Shown: positions 32,563 to 39,952 of the stretch, piece after piece | Layout: the number at the start of each line of letters is the position of its first letter | How positions within the stretch are numbered: position 1 is the first letter of the stretch | NCBI RefSeq assembly: GCF_003952945.1 | Contig: NZ_QXGK01000019.1 | Span: forward strand, 1 to 56,874 | Source of the DNA: Bifidobacterium samirii | GTDB lineage: Bacteria > Actinomycetota > Actinomycetes > Actinomycetales > Bifidobacteriaceae | Reading direction: 5' to 3' | DNA length: 56,874 bases | The notes under the pieces: model-generated | Database searches by the model: none | Seen by the model: the letters and a program-made list of their open reading frames with translations, nothing else | What the model was told of the DNA's origin: nothing | Position numbers and translations under genes: made by a program

Positions 32563-33600
32563 ATGAACCAGACCACGGCCACAACACTGACGTTCGTCGT
32601 GCCCGCATACAACATGGAAACGTATCTGGAACGCTGCATCTCGTCGCTGATGAGCGCCAAGGACACCAGCGACATCGAAGTCCTCATCGTCGACGACGGA
32701 TCCTCCGACTCCACCCCGGCGCTCGCCGACGAGTACGAACGCCGCTGGAAGGGCCGCGTGCGCGCGATCCACCAGCCGAACAAGGGGCACGGCGGCGCGG
32801 TCAACACCGGCATCGCCAACGCGCGCGGCCTGTACGTGAAGGTCGTGGACGCGGACGATTGGATCGACCCGCAGGCCATCAACATAATGATGGACACGCT
32901 GCGCGCCCAGGCCGCGTCCGACGAGCCCGTCGACATGGTCGTCAGCAACTACGTGTACGACAAGGTCGGCAAGCGTCGCAAGCACGTCGTCAACTTCCGC
33001 CGCGCGATGAAACCGGGCGTGGTGCTCACCTGGGATGATCTGGGCCGCTTCGGCCTGGCCGAATACATCCTCATGCACGCGCTGACGTTCCGCACCGACG
33101 TGGTGCGCCGTTCCGGCATGCAACTGCCCGAGCACACGTTCTACGTCGATTTCATCTACGCGTACCAGCCGTTCACGCAGGTACGCACGATGATGTACCT
33201 CGACATGCCGTTCTACCACTATTTCATCGGCCGCGAAGGCCAGAGCGTGCAGACCGACGTGATGATCCGCCGCGTCGACCAGCTGATCCACGTCAACCGC
33301 TGCATGCTCGACGCGACACCGGAACCCGACACCGTGCCCGCCGGCCTGTACCGCTACATGATCCACTTCCTCACCATCGAAAGCTGCGTCACATCCGTGT
33401 TCCTGATCCTGTCGCGCGACAAGACGAACTACGAGAAGAAGCGCCGCCTGTGGGCGGATATCGCCGCGCATTCCGAGACGATCGGCCGCGACGTGCGCCG
33501 GCAGATCATGTCGCGCGCGATCAACCTGCCCGGTTCGGCCGGCCGTTGCATCGTCCGATGGGGCTACCGTATCGCCGAACGCGTCGTCGGCTTCAACTAG
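32563..33600 (+). CDS. Family 2 glycosyltransferase
   Basis: This 345-residue cytoplasmic GT-A enzyme starts with LTFVVPAYNMETYLERCISSL. It has the nucleotide-binding EVLIVDDGSSDST and the metal-binding DADDW motif at about residue 92. It should transfer a sugar from a nucleotide sugar to a surface polysaccharide or glycolipid acceptor that cannot be named. GAGGAG lies 4 bases before the ATG, and no membrane helix is evident. It is a single gene, followed by a strong terminator and a repeat array. Confidence 0.87.
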   Translation: MNQTTATTLTFVVPAYNMETYLERCISSLMSAKDTSDIEVLIVDDGSSDSTPALADEYERRWKGRVRAIHQPNKGHGGAVNTGIANARGLYVKVVDADDWIDPQAINIMMDTLRAQAASDEPVDMVVSNYVYDKVGKRRKHVVNFRRAMKPGVVLTWDDLGRFGLAEYILMHALTFRTDVVRRSGMQLPEHTFYVDFIYAYQPFTQVRTMMYLDMPFYHYFIGREGQSVQTDVMIRRVDQLIHVNRCMLDATPEPDTVPAGLYRYMIHFLTIESCVTSVFLILSRDKTNYEKKRRLWADIAAHSETIGRDVRRQIMSRAINLPGSAGRCIVRWGYRIAERVVGFN

Positions 33601-33613
33601 GCCGCTACCGACC

Positions 33614-33658
33614 GGTCGGGTTTCGGCCGGACCGAAGGATCCCTGCCGAAACCCGACC
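33614..33658 (+). terminator. Terminator-like hairpin of the GT2 gene
   Basis: GGTCGGGTTTCGGC pairs perfectly with GCCGAAACCCGACC around a 17-nt loop, 13 bp after the stop codon. Confidence 0.7.
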
Positions 33659-33661
33659 ACG

Positions 33662-33921
33662 GAGCGGGGCATCCATGTGTTTCACTCACACGGATACCCC
33701 GCTCCGATATGTTCAGTGGGGTTTCAGCGTGAGCCGCTCTCTCGGCCACCCCGCTTACACGCCTTCAGCGGGGTAATCATGAGAGCTACTCATACAGGCG
33801 CCACGCTCGCACTACCTCAGCGGGGCATCCATGAGAGCAACCCGCACATCGACCCCATTCAGCATCCCTCAGCGGGGTAATCATGAGACCGAATCCGACA
33901 CCTGCCCCGCTCACACCCAGC
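33662..33921. repeat. Tandem array, exact 52-bp period, five units
   Basis: Units start at 33662, 33714, 33766, 33818 and 33870, every step exactly 52 bp. Each opens with a version of CAGCGGGGTAATCATGAGAG, either TAATCATGAG or CATCCATGAG after the G-run. The rest of each unit differs. Several units close with ACCCCGCT or CCCCGCT, the inverse of the opening AGCGGGG, and so can fold as hairpins (best at 33663-33703). The array fills the gap between the convergent GT2 and dipeptidase genes and touches the end of the latter. No cas gene is nearby. Confidence 0.8.
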
Positions 33922-35506
33922 GGTCGGACATCGCGAACGAGTTGTGCATCAGGTTGCTCGATGTGTACAGCACGTCGTTGAGCAGCTTCGTCGTATGCTC
34001 GCGCAGATAGTCGGCCATTTCGTCGTTCGCCCGCTCCAGTACGCACGACGTCGGCTCGCCGGCCGCGCGAGCGGTAGCGCGATCGGCCGCGGCCCCGTCA
34101 CGGCAGGCCACGCCATCACCGCAGCCGTCCAGCAGCGCATCGGTCCGCTCCACCAGCCGATGCCCGAACGCGCGCACGCCCTCCGCGTATCCTTCGACCG
34201 CGTTGTTCGTCTCGAACCAGTGCGCGTCGGCGATCACCGCAATCAGACGGTTCGTCCAATACAGGTTGTCGGTCGACACGATCGGCGTCGTGTCACGCAG
34301 GTAGGCGGGCGTGCCGTCCACGTTCGCGTAGAACGGCGCGACCGCGGTGAACGGCCCCGACCCGAACGACGTCCACATCACCGCACGATGGTCCGCCGCC
34401 GCATACGGCCGCAACTGGATCGCGACCATGTGGCCGGTCCGGTTCACGCCGATCGGACGGTAACGATGCCGCGATTCGGGCGTGCCGAGCGTGCCATACG
34501 GGTCGTACGGCGTGCCCTCGAAATGCGACGACATCAGAAAATCCACGTCCTCGATCGTCACCTTCGCCTCAGGCACGCGGCACCACGGGATGTCGTCCGA
34601 CGACGGCGTGTAGCGGGCCGCCGGCGAATCCCAATCCTCGCTCGGGTTGAGATGCCGCTGCATGTACCATGCGCGCGGCGTGTTGTAGATGTGATCCTTC
34701 GACGTGCTCGTACCGAACGCGAGCCGCGGGTTGAAGCGGGTCGACACCGCCGCGCCGGCCGTCACCGCCGCCCCCGCGCCCACCGTCCGGTCGAGATGAT
34801 GCCGCGCCATGAACTCGGGCAGGTCGGCGCTGCACAGGTGCTCGCGGCGCTCGCCGAACGCGTCGGCCAGATCGAACGAGTCAATGCCCAGCTGGTTGGG
34901 GATGGTCGCGTAGCAGTCGTCGGGCACGCGGCGGGCAATCCAATGATGCCCGCCGATCGTCTCCACGTACCAGATTTCGTCCACGTCCGAGATGATGACG
35001 CCGTTCGACTCGTACGTGCCGTATGTTTCCAGCAGTTCGCCGAGCCGTGCGACGCCTTCGCGCGCGGTCGTCACGTATGGCAGGACGAGCGTGATGATGT
35101 CCTCCTCGCCGATGCCGCCCGGCTGTTCGGGACGATGGTCCGGGTCGCCCGGTTCGCCGACCGCCGGCTGCAGTTCGACGAGCGGGTCGGCGGCGAGCAC
35201 GCGCTCGTTGACGGCGATCGTTTCGGTGGCGCTCATCGCCACGTTGTGTTCGTTGGCGCCGGCTTCGGCGAGCACGCCGCGGTTGGGCAGCACGTTGGGT
35301 GCGATCGTGTACCGGCATGGGTTGTCCGGCAGGTCGATTTCGACGTGGCTGAGCACGCTGCGGTAGTGTCGCGGCTGGTCTGCGGGCGCGATGGCGACGA
35401 GCCGTTTGGGATCGTAGCGGCCCGATCCGGAGTCGTCGTCGCGGGCGATGATGGTCGAGCCGTCGTAGCTGGCGTTCCTGCCGATGAGAATCGTGGTGCA
35501 TGACAT
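33911..35506 (-). CDS. C69-family dipeptidase (PepD type)
   Basis: This 531-residue protein is an N-terminal-nucleophile hydrolase of family C69. The conserved Cys at position 3 (MSCTTILIGRNASYDGSTIIARDDD) becomes the nucleophile after processing. GANEHNVAMSATE and the tryptophan-containing IWYVETIGGHHWIARR are family motifs. It should hydrolyse a broad range of dipeptides in the cytoplasm, as there is no signal peptide. The final residues overlap the edge of the 52-bp repeat array. Confidence 0.9.
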   Translation of the reverse strand: MSCTTILIGRNASYDGSTIIARDDDSGSGRYDPKRLVAIAPADQPRHYRSVLSHVEIDLPDNPCRYTIAPNVLPNRGVLAEAGANEHNVAMSATETIAVNERVLAADPLVELQPAVGEPGDPDHRPEQPGGIGEEDIITLVLPYVTTAREGVARLGELLETYGTYESNGVIISDVDEIWYVETIGGHHWIARRVPDDCYATIPNQLGIDSFDLADAFGERREHLCSADLPEFMARHHLDRTVGAGAAVTAGAAVSTRFNPRLAFGTSTSKDHIYNTPRAWYMQRHLNPSEDWDSPAARYTPSSDDIPWCRVPEAKVTIEDVDFLMSSHFEGTPYDPYGTLGTPESRHRYRPIGVNRTGHMVAIQLRPYAAADHRAVMWTSFGSGPFTAVAPFYANVDGTPAYLRDTTPIVSTDNLYWTNRLIAVIADAHWFETNNAVEGYAEGVRAFGHRLVERTDALLDGCGDGVACRDGAAADRATARAAGEPTSCVLERANDEMADYLREHTTKLLNDVLYTSSNLMHNSFAMSDRWV

Positions 35507-35862
35507 GATGCCTTACCGTAGTCGCGGGCGGGACGAATCGTATCTCCAGCATCGGCGCGACAGTAGGGAGGCGCCGATGCGGCAGCTCCAGCGGACTCGG
35601 ATGGGTGCCGACACCGGCATGCCCTGGACGGTGCCCCATGTAGGTGCGGGCGAAACCACGTCGGAAACCCTATCGCCTGGATTCTCCGCTTCTGCCGCCG
35701 CCGGGAGATGACAACGTGCCGACGGCATCGAATCGTGGCCGGAGTCACGGGCGGCCTACGCCCTGAGCGTGTCGCCGGGCGTGGCGCGGCGGCGGCGTGA
35801 GACAGTGGAACGGACATTATGGTGACGTTGCCGCCCGTGTGGCGGCCGAGGAAAGGAGCCTT
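35507..35862. other. Intergenic region between dipeptidase and redoxin genes
   Basis: This 356-bp gap between divergent genes holds no open frame with a ribosome binding site that I believe. It must contain both promoters. A CATTAT at 35815-35820 may be the -10 of the redoxin gene. No repeat or strong hairpin was seen. Confidence 0.4.
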
Positions 35863-36114
35863 ATGGCAGTGGACGTGTATGGTGCCGACTGGTGCGGCGA
35901 CTGCCGCCGTGCGAAGGATGCGCTGAACCGCTTCGGTGCGGAGTACGTGTGGCATGATCTGGAGAGCGAGGAGGGCGCCGCGGAGAAGGCCGTGGAGATC
36001 AGCGGCCAGAAGCACATCCCGGTGCTGCTGTACTCCGATGGCGCGTTCCAGGTGGAGCCGTCAGCGACGGACATCCAACGCAAGCTTAAGGAGCTGGGGC
36101 TGCTCGGCGAGTGA
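35863..36114 (+). CDS. Glutaredoxin/NrdH-like small redoxin
   Basis: This 83-residue thioredoxin-fold protein has the active site ADWCGDCRRAK at residues 8-18 and the cis-Pro in HIPVLL. It reduces disulfides in the cytoplasm. The CGDC motif separates it from classical NrdH (CxQC) and mycoredoxin-1 (CGYC), so the reductant and target are open. An AAAGGAG sequence 4 bases before the ATG fixes the start. There is no nrd gene nearby. Two candidate small RNAs follow in the same direction. Confidence 0.85.
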   Translation: MAVDVYGADWCGDCRRAKDALNRFGAEYVWHDLESEEGAAEKAVEISGQKHIPVLLYSDGAFQVEPSATDIQRKLKELGLLGE

Positions 36115-36139
36115 GTCCGGGAGGGAGTGGAAAAGACGG

Positions 36140-36287
36140 TTTCCCATGCAATTCCCAGACAACACGCACGGTTTGCCCAACATGGGGCGGTTAACTGTGT
36201 ATCAGGTCGCAAGACCGATATAACTTAACCTTCTTCTCTCTTCCTTCTCTTCTCTCTCAAAGCCCGGACTCCCCGGGCTTTTCTTTT
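36140..36287 (+). ncRNA. Candidate small RNA, copy A of a tandem pair
   Basis: This non-coding unit can fold with TTCCCATG pairing to CATGGG (36181-36186). A hairpin GGTC-GCAA-GACC with a GNRA tetraloop lies at 36205-36216. A 30-nt run of only C and T follows (36230-36258), then the terminator AGCCCGG/CCGGGCT and TTTTCTTTT at 36259-36287. The same order of elements is repeated in copy B. No upstream promoter could be fixed, so it may also be processed from the redoxin transcript. Confidence 0.6.
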
Positions 36288-36330
36288 GCCTCCGGGAGGA
36301 CTCCCCAAGCCCTGCACCGAACCGATACGC

Positions 36331-36479
36331 GATTCCCATGGTTTTCCCAGCTGGCGCCCATCGCGTGTTGAACATCATGCGGTTATATGGGAATCACGGT
36401 CGAAAGGCCGATAACTGAACCCTTCTTCTTCTCTTCCTTTCTTCTCCTTTGAGCCCGGCCCCACGGCCGGGCTTTTCTC
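36331..36479 (+). ncRNA. Candidate small RNA, copy B of a tandem pair
   Basis: GATTCCCAT (36331-36339) pairs with ATGGGAATC (36387-36395). CGGTC-GAAA-GGCCG follows at 36397-36410, then a C/T-only run (36420-36449) and the terminator AGCCCGGCC/GGCCGGGCT with TTTTCTCTT at 36452-36479. Against copy A the tetraloop changes from GCAA to GAAA and a stem pair changes from A-T to G-T, so pairing is kept while sequence drifts. Both copies are about 148 nt long. Confidence 0.6.
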
Positions 36480-36520
36480 TTACCCGGGCACCGACGCATC
36501 GGCACATCGACCACGCTGCG

Positions 36521-36616
36521 ACACGCCCGGAGTGGTCGTACGGAACAGTCGATACCGGCCGACACGCCGTCGGAATCGAGCCTATATGCGCTTGTGTATG
36601 ACCACTCCGGGCGTGT
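36521..36616. repeat. 17-bp perfect inverted repeat around a 62-nt loop
   Basis: ACACGCCCGGAGTGGTC at 36521-36537 is inverted exactly at 36600-36616. The match resumes after one base for three more positions. The loop contains smaller inverted pieces. The size resembles a miniature mobile palindrome, but no target-site duplication is visible. Confidence 0.65.
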
Positions 36617-36678
36617 TCCCCACCCTAGGCTTCCCCGAATGCCCAAACCCGGCCGGACCGGGCCCCACCTATGACGAA

Positions 36679-36708
36679 AGGCCGTCGTCCCGCAGGGGAC
36701 GACGGCCT
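36679..36708 (-). terminator. Terminator of ilvC
   Basis: AGGCCGTCGTCCC pairs with GGGACGACGGCCT around a 4-nt loop. On the minus strand it is followed by TTTC. It lies 43 bp beyond the ilvC stop codon. Confidence 0.8.
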
Positions 36709-36750
36709 CACATCAGACATCCGACCGGCTCAGGCCCGGTCGGAACCGGA

Positions 36751-37803
36751 TCACTGCACCTGGGTGCGGGCGATCTTGCCGTTGAAGGACTCGGCCTCGT
36801 CGGCATCGGCGGCCGGGCCGTTGTTCCAGGAGAACATGCCGCGCAGCTTCGGGCCCACGGTCTCGAGGTGCGGGTGGCTGTACTCCTCCTGCAGCTCCTT
36901 GAAGTGCGGGGCGCCGGCGGCCTGGTCGTCCATGAACTCCTTGGCGAAGGAGCCGTCCTGGATGCGCTTGAGCTGGTACTTCATGCGCTCCTTGGTCTCC
37001 TCGTTGATCACCTTGCAGGTGTAGTCGCCGTACTGGGCGGTGTCGGAGCAGGACCAGCGGGCCTTGTTCAGGCCGCCCTCGTTGGCCAGGTCGACCAGCA
37101 TCTTCAGCTCGTGGAACACCTCGAAGTAGGCGATCTCCGGCTGGTAGCCGGCTTCGGTCAGCACGTCGAAGCCCATGTCGCACAGGTGGTTGATGCCGCC
37201 CATGAGGACGTTCTGCTCGCCGAACAGATCGGTCTCGGTCTCCTCGGTGAACGTGGTCTTGATGGCGCCGGCGCGCAGCGCGCCCAGAGCCTTGGCGTAG
37301 GCGAGGCACAGCGGCCAGGTGTTGCCGTCCGGATCCTGCTCGACGGCCACGACGACCGGCACGCCACGACCGGCGGCGTACTCGCGGCGGACGATGTGGC
37401 CCGGGCCCTTCGGGGCGACCATGAACACCGGATGATCCTCGGACGGCTTGATGTAGCCGTAGTGGATGTTGAAGCCGTGGGCGAAGGCCAGGGCGGCGCC
37501 CGGCTTGAGGTTCGGGGCGACCTCCTCGTTGTAGACCTTGGCCTGGTACTGGTCCGGCAGCAGGATCATCACGACGTCGGCTTCGGCGACGGCTTCGGCG
37601 ACCGGCTTGACCTCAAGGCCCTGCTCCTTGGCGAATTCCACCGACTTGGAGGTCGGGCGCAGGCCGACGACGACGTCCACGCCGGAGTCGCGCAGGTTCA
37701 GCGCGTGCGCGTGGCCCTGCGAGCCGTAGCCCAGGATGGCGACCTTCTTGCCGTTGAACACGGCGAGGTCGGCGTCGTTCTCGTACCAGATCGTTGCTGC
37801 CAT
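36751..37803 (-). CDS. ilvC: Ketol-acid reductoisomerase (NADP+)
   Basis: This 350-residue class I enzyme converts acetolactate and acetohydroxybutyrate to the dihydroxy acids of valine, leucine and isoleucine synthesis. The Rossmann motif [13 protein letters not shown] lies near residue 25, with GLRPTSKS as cofactor-specificity loop. The metal-binding region contains [12 protein letters not shown] and [18 protein letters not shown] lies 8 bases before the ATG at 37803; an upstream in-frame ATG at 37941 lacks any support. It is downstream of the MHS permease on the same strand, 286 bp away, with a hairpin between them. Confidence 0.96.
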   Translation of the reverse strand: MAATIWYENDADLAVFNGKKVAILGYGSQGHAHALNLRDSGVDVVVGLRPTSKSVEFAKEQGLEVKPVAEAVAEADVVMILLPDQYQAKVYNEEVAPNLKPGAALAFAHGFNIHYGYIKPSEDHPVFMVAPKGPGHIVRREYAAGRGVPVVVAVEQDPDGNTWPLCLAYAKALGALRAGAIKTTFTEETETDLFGEQNVLMGGINHLCDMGFDVLTEAGYQPEIAYFEVFHELKMLVDLANEGGLNKARWSCSDTAQYGDYTCKVINEETKERMKYQLKRIQDGSFAKEFMDDQAAGAPHFKELQEEYSHPHLETVGPKLRGMFSWNNGPAADADEAESFNGKIARTQVQ

Positions 37804-37996
37804 GATTGGCGCTCCTTCATGTTTTCCGCCGGATGGTCCGGCCGCCGGATCACCGGCTGTGTCGTTCGATGTCGAGCGCATGCACACTACCTGCGTCCGG
37901 CAATCCCGTTGATTGCGGACGGCTCCGACGCGGCGGATCATGTCCCCCGTGGAGAAGTCATCCCCTTCTGCGAAGCAGTTCTAGTCCTGCTTCTCC

Positions 37997-38016
37997 GGAC
38001 ACGGTCTCCCGTGTCC
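37997..38016 (-). promoter_or_regulatory. Hairpin between the MHS gene and ilvC
   Basis: GGACACGG pairs with CCGTGTCC around a 4-nt loop. A second, smaller CCTCG/CGAGG stem lies at 38029-38047. Together they may separate the MHS and ilvC transcripts. The remainder of the 286-bp gap shows no further clear signal. Confidence 0.4.
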
Positions 38017-38089
38017 ACATGGTGAATCCTCGATCATGATGCGAGGATGATGGGCGGGGCGTCCGTGGGGAACGGCCCGCCCGGCGGCC

Positions 38090-39454
38090 TCACTTGGTGA
38101 AGTCGACGTCCTTGGTCTCGCGGCAGGTGACCACGGCCACAAGGCAGCACACGGCCATCACGCCGAGGTAGAGGCCCACGGAGTGCACGCCCCAGTTGCT
38201 CGACAGCCAGGTGGCGATGGTCGGCACGAACGCGGCGCCGACGATTGCGGCGAGGTTGTAGCCGATGCCGGAGCCGGAGTAGCGCACGTTCGCGTCGAAC
38301 AGTTCGGGCAGGAACGCGCCGATCGGGCCGAACGCGGTGCCCATGAGCGCGAAGCCGACGCACAGGAACACCATGTTGGCGAGGAAGTTGCGCTGGCCCA
38401 CGATCTGGCCGTTGAGCAGGAACGGGAACAGCGCGGCGAACACGACGAGCAGGCACGACGAGGTGATGATCACGCGCTTGCGGCCCCACTTGTCGGCGTT
38501 GACGCACGAGATGACGATGAACGCGGCGAACACGCACACGGCGAGCATCAGCATGAGCAGATACTCCTGATTGGTGAAGCCGAGGTCGCCGCCGCCCTGT
38601 TCGGCGGTCTTGGTGCCCCAGGCGAGCGACCAGGTGGCGAGCGTGTAGAACAGCGTGTAGGTGACGGCGACGAGGAACGTGGCCTGCAGGACTTCCTTCC
38701 AGCTCTTGCGGAACACTTCGACGAGCGGCGCCTTGACGACCTTCTTCTGCTCCTGGGCCATGCGGAAGATCGGCGTCTCCTCCATGTGGACTCGCACGAC
38801 GAGGCCGACGATGACGAGCACGGCGCTCAGCAGGAACGGCACGCGCCAACCCCAGGCGAGCATGGCCGCGTCGTCGTTGAACGTCTCCAGCAGGAAGTAC
38901 GTGCCGTTGGACAGGAAGAAGCCGATCGGCGCGCCCAGTTCGGGGAACGAGCCGTAGAGCGCGCGCTTGCCTTCCGGCGCGTTCTCGGTGGCGACGAGCG
39001 CCGCGCCCGACCATTCGCCGCCCAGGCCGATGCCCTGCGCGAACCGGCACAGGCACAGCAGTGCGACGGCGGCCAGTCCCCACGTGTCGTAGGTGGGCAG
39101 GCATCCGATGAGGAACGTGGCGACGCCCATCGTCATCAGGGAGACGACGAGCGTGGCCTTGCGGCCCATACGGTCGCCGAAATGGCCGAAGATCAGCGAG
39201 CCGACCGGGCGGGCGATGAACGCGACGGCGAACGTCAGCAGGCTCATGAGCAGTGCGACGGTCGGATTGGTGGTGTCGGAGAAGAACAGGTGCGGGAAGT
39301 AGTTCGCCGCGGCGGTGCCGTACGCGTAGAAGTCGTAGAATTCGATGGCGGTGCCGACCATGGACGCGGCGATCACGGTCTTGACCGAGTCGCGGACCAG
39401 CTCCTGCGCCTTGCCGGCAGCGCTCGTGCCGGCGGTGGTGTTGACGGATGTCAT
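38090..39454 (-). CDS. MHS-family major facilitator transporter
   Basis: This 454-residue protein with twelve membrane segments is a metabolite:H+ symporter of the MHS group. MVGTAIEFYDFYAYGTAAANYF marks helix 1, FGHFGDRMGRK the loop 2-3 signature, and RFAQGIGLGGEWSGAALVATENAPEGKRAL the MHS-specific stretch. Known members import proline/betaine, citrate, 2-oxoglutarate or shikimate, and the substrate here is unknown. It is preceded by a leader peptide and attenuator-like terminator and followed by ilvC, which points to a link with branched-chain amino acids. Confidence 0.9.
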   Translation of the reverse strand: MTSVNTTAGTSAAGKAQELVRDSVKTVIAASMVGTAIEFYDFYAYGTAAANYFPHLFFSDTTNPTVALLMSLLTFAVAFIARPVGSLIFGHFGDRMGRKATLVVSLMTMGVATFLIGCLPTYDTWGLAAVALLCLCRFAQGIGLGGEWSGAALVATENAPEGKRALYGSFPELGAPIGFFLSNGTYFLLETFNDDAAMLAWGWRVPFLLSAVLVIVGLVVRVHMEETPIFRMAQEQKKVVKAPLVEVFRKSWKEVLQATFLVAVTYTLFYTLATWSLAWGTKTAEQGGGDLGFTNQEYLLMLMLAVCVFAAFIVISCVNADKWGRKRVIITSSCLLVVFAALFPFLLNGQIVGQRNFLANMVFLCVGFALMGTAFGPIGAFLPELFDANVRYSGSGIGYNLAAIVGAAFVPTIATWLSSNWGVHSVGLYLGVMAVCCLVAVVTCRETKDVDFTK

Positions 39455-39577
39455 GGGGTTTCTCTCTCGTATTACGGATGCCGACGGTCATGCCGACCGG
39501 CCGTCCTTGCCTGTGTTGCTGTTATGCGCTGATTCCGAGACCCGATTCCGTCGCGTCGGCCTTGTGGGTGCGCAACG

Positions 39578-39646
39578 AAAAAGCCCCGCCGTCAAGGCAG
39601 GGCCACGAAGAAATCGCCATCCCTGCCTTCGCCGGCGGGGAGGGCT
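39578..39646 (-). terminator. Attenuator-like terminator before the MHS gene
   Basis: On the minus strand CCCCGCCG, an internal loop and AAGGCAGGG pair with CCCTGCCTT and CGGCGGGG around an 18-nt loop, followed by TTTTT. It sits after the leader peptide and 124 bp before the MHS start. The 5' arm can instead pair with CCCGTCTTCGTCGGCGG, the complement of 39664-39680 at the end of the leader reading frame. That alternative pairing would prevent the terminator. Confidence 0.65.
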
Positions 39647-39658
39647 TGCAATACCGAA

Positions 39659-39760
39659 TCAGACCGCCGACGAAGACGGGATGATAATTCGTGCGGACAT
39701 CGCGACGGCGTCGACGCGGGACGCGCCGGCGACACGGCTGACTGCAGAGTATCCGGTCAT
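39659..39760 (-). CDS. Candidate leader peptide of the MHS-ilvC region
   Basis: A 33-codon frame begins MTGYSAVSRVAG behind a full AAGGAGG site 9 bases upstream and ends just before the attenuator-like terminator. It contains five Val codons and a run of three Ile codons (ATT ATC ATC) in RIIIPSSSAV, and no Leu. Ile and Val are products of the pathway that uses IlvC. The last seven codons form the strand that can pair with the 5' arm of the terminator. This is the layout of ribosome-mediated attenuation. The strong initiation site in an otherwise gene-free gap is the best evidence that it is translated. Confidence 0.55.
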   Translation of the reverse strand: MTGYSAVSRVAGASRVDAVAMSARIIIPSSSAV

Positions 39761-39859
39761 CGTGGCAAGCCTCCTTCCGATATCGAAACGTACGCACCGG
39801 GCCATATCGCCCGACTGAGCCCACACCATAGGAGCGGCAGGACGGCACATCCAGCGAGT

Positions 39860-39874
39860 GTTCACTATGTGAAC
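39860..39874. promoter_or_regulatory. Palindromic operator-like site
   Basis: GTTCACTATGTGAAC is a perfect 6-bp inverted repeat with a 3-bp centre. It lies about 100 bp upstream of the leader peptide, where its promoter is expected, and 78 bp beyond the MFS gene. A GntR- or LacI-type regulator would fit. Confidence 0.4.
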
Positions 39875-39952
39875 GCATTCCACGAGGACATGCCGACCGG
39901 CCGCTCCCCCGATCCCAGCCAGACCAGCCAGCCAGACCAGCCAGACCAGCCG

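Noticed and set aside
33677-33880. Short plus-strand frame within the 52-bp array
   Set aside because: It only translates the repeat units and has no ribosome binding site.
33662-33921. CRISPR array
   Set aside because: The repeat heads are degenerate, partly self-complementary with the unit ends, and no cas gene is nearby. I report it as a tandem palindromic array.
36140-36479. A riboswitch or leader controlling ilvC
   Set aside because: ilvC is on the opposite strand and convergent. The terminators with T-runs face the plus strand, so the units are better read as independent RNAs.
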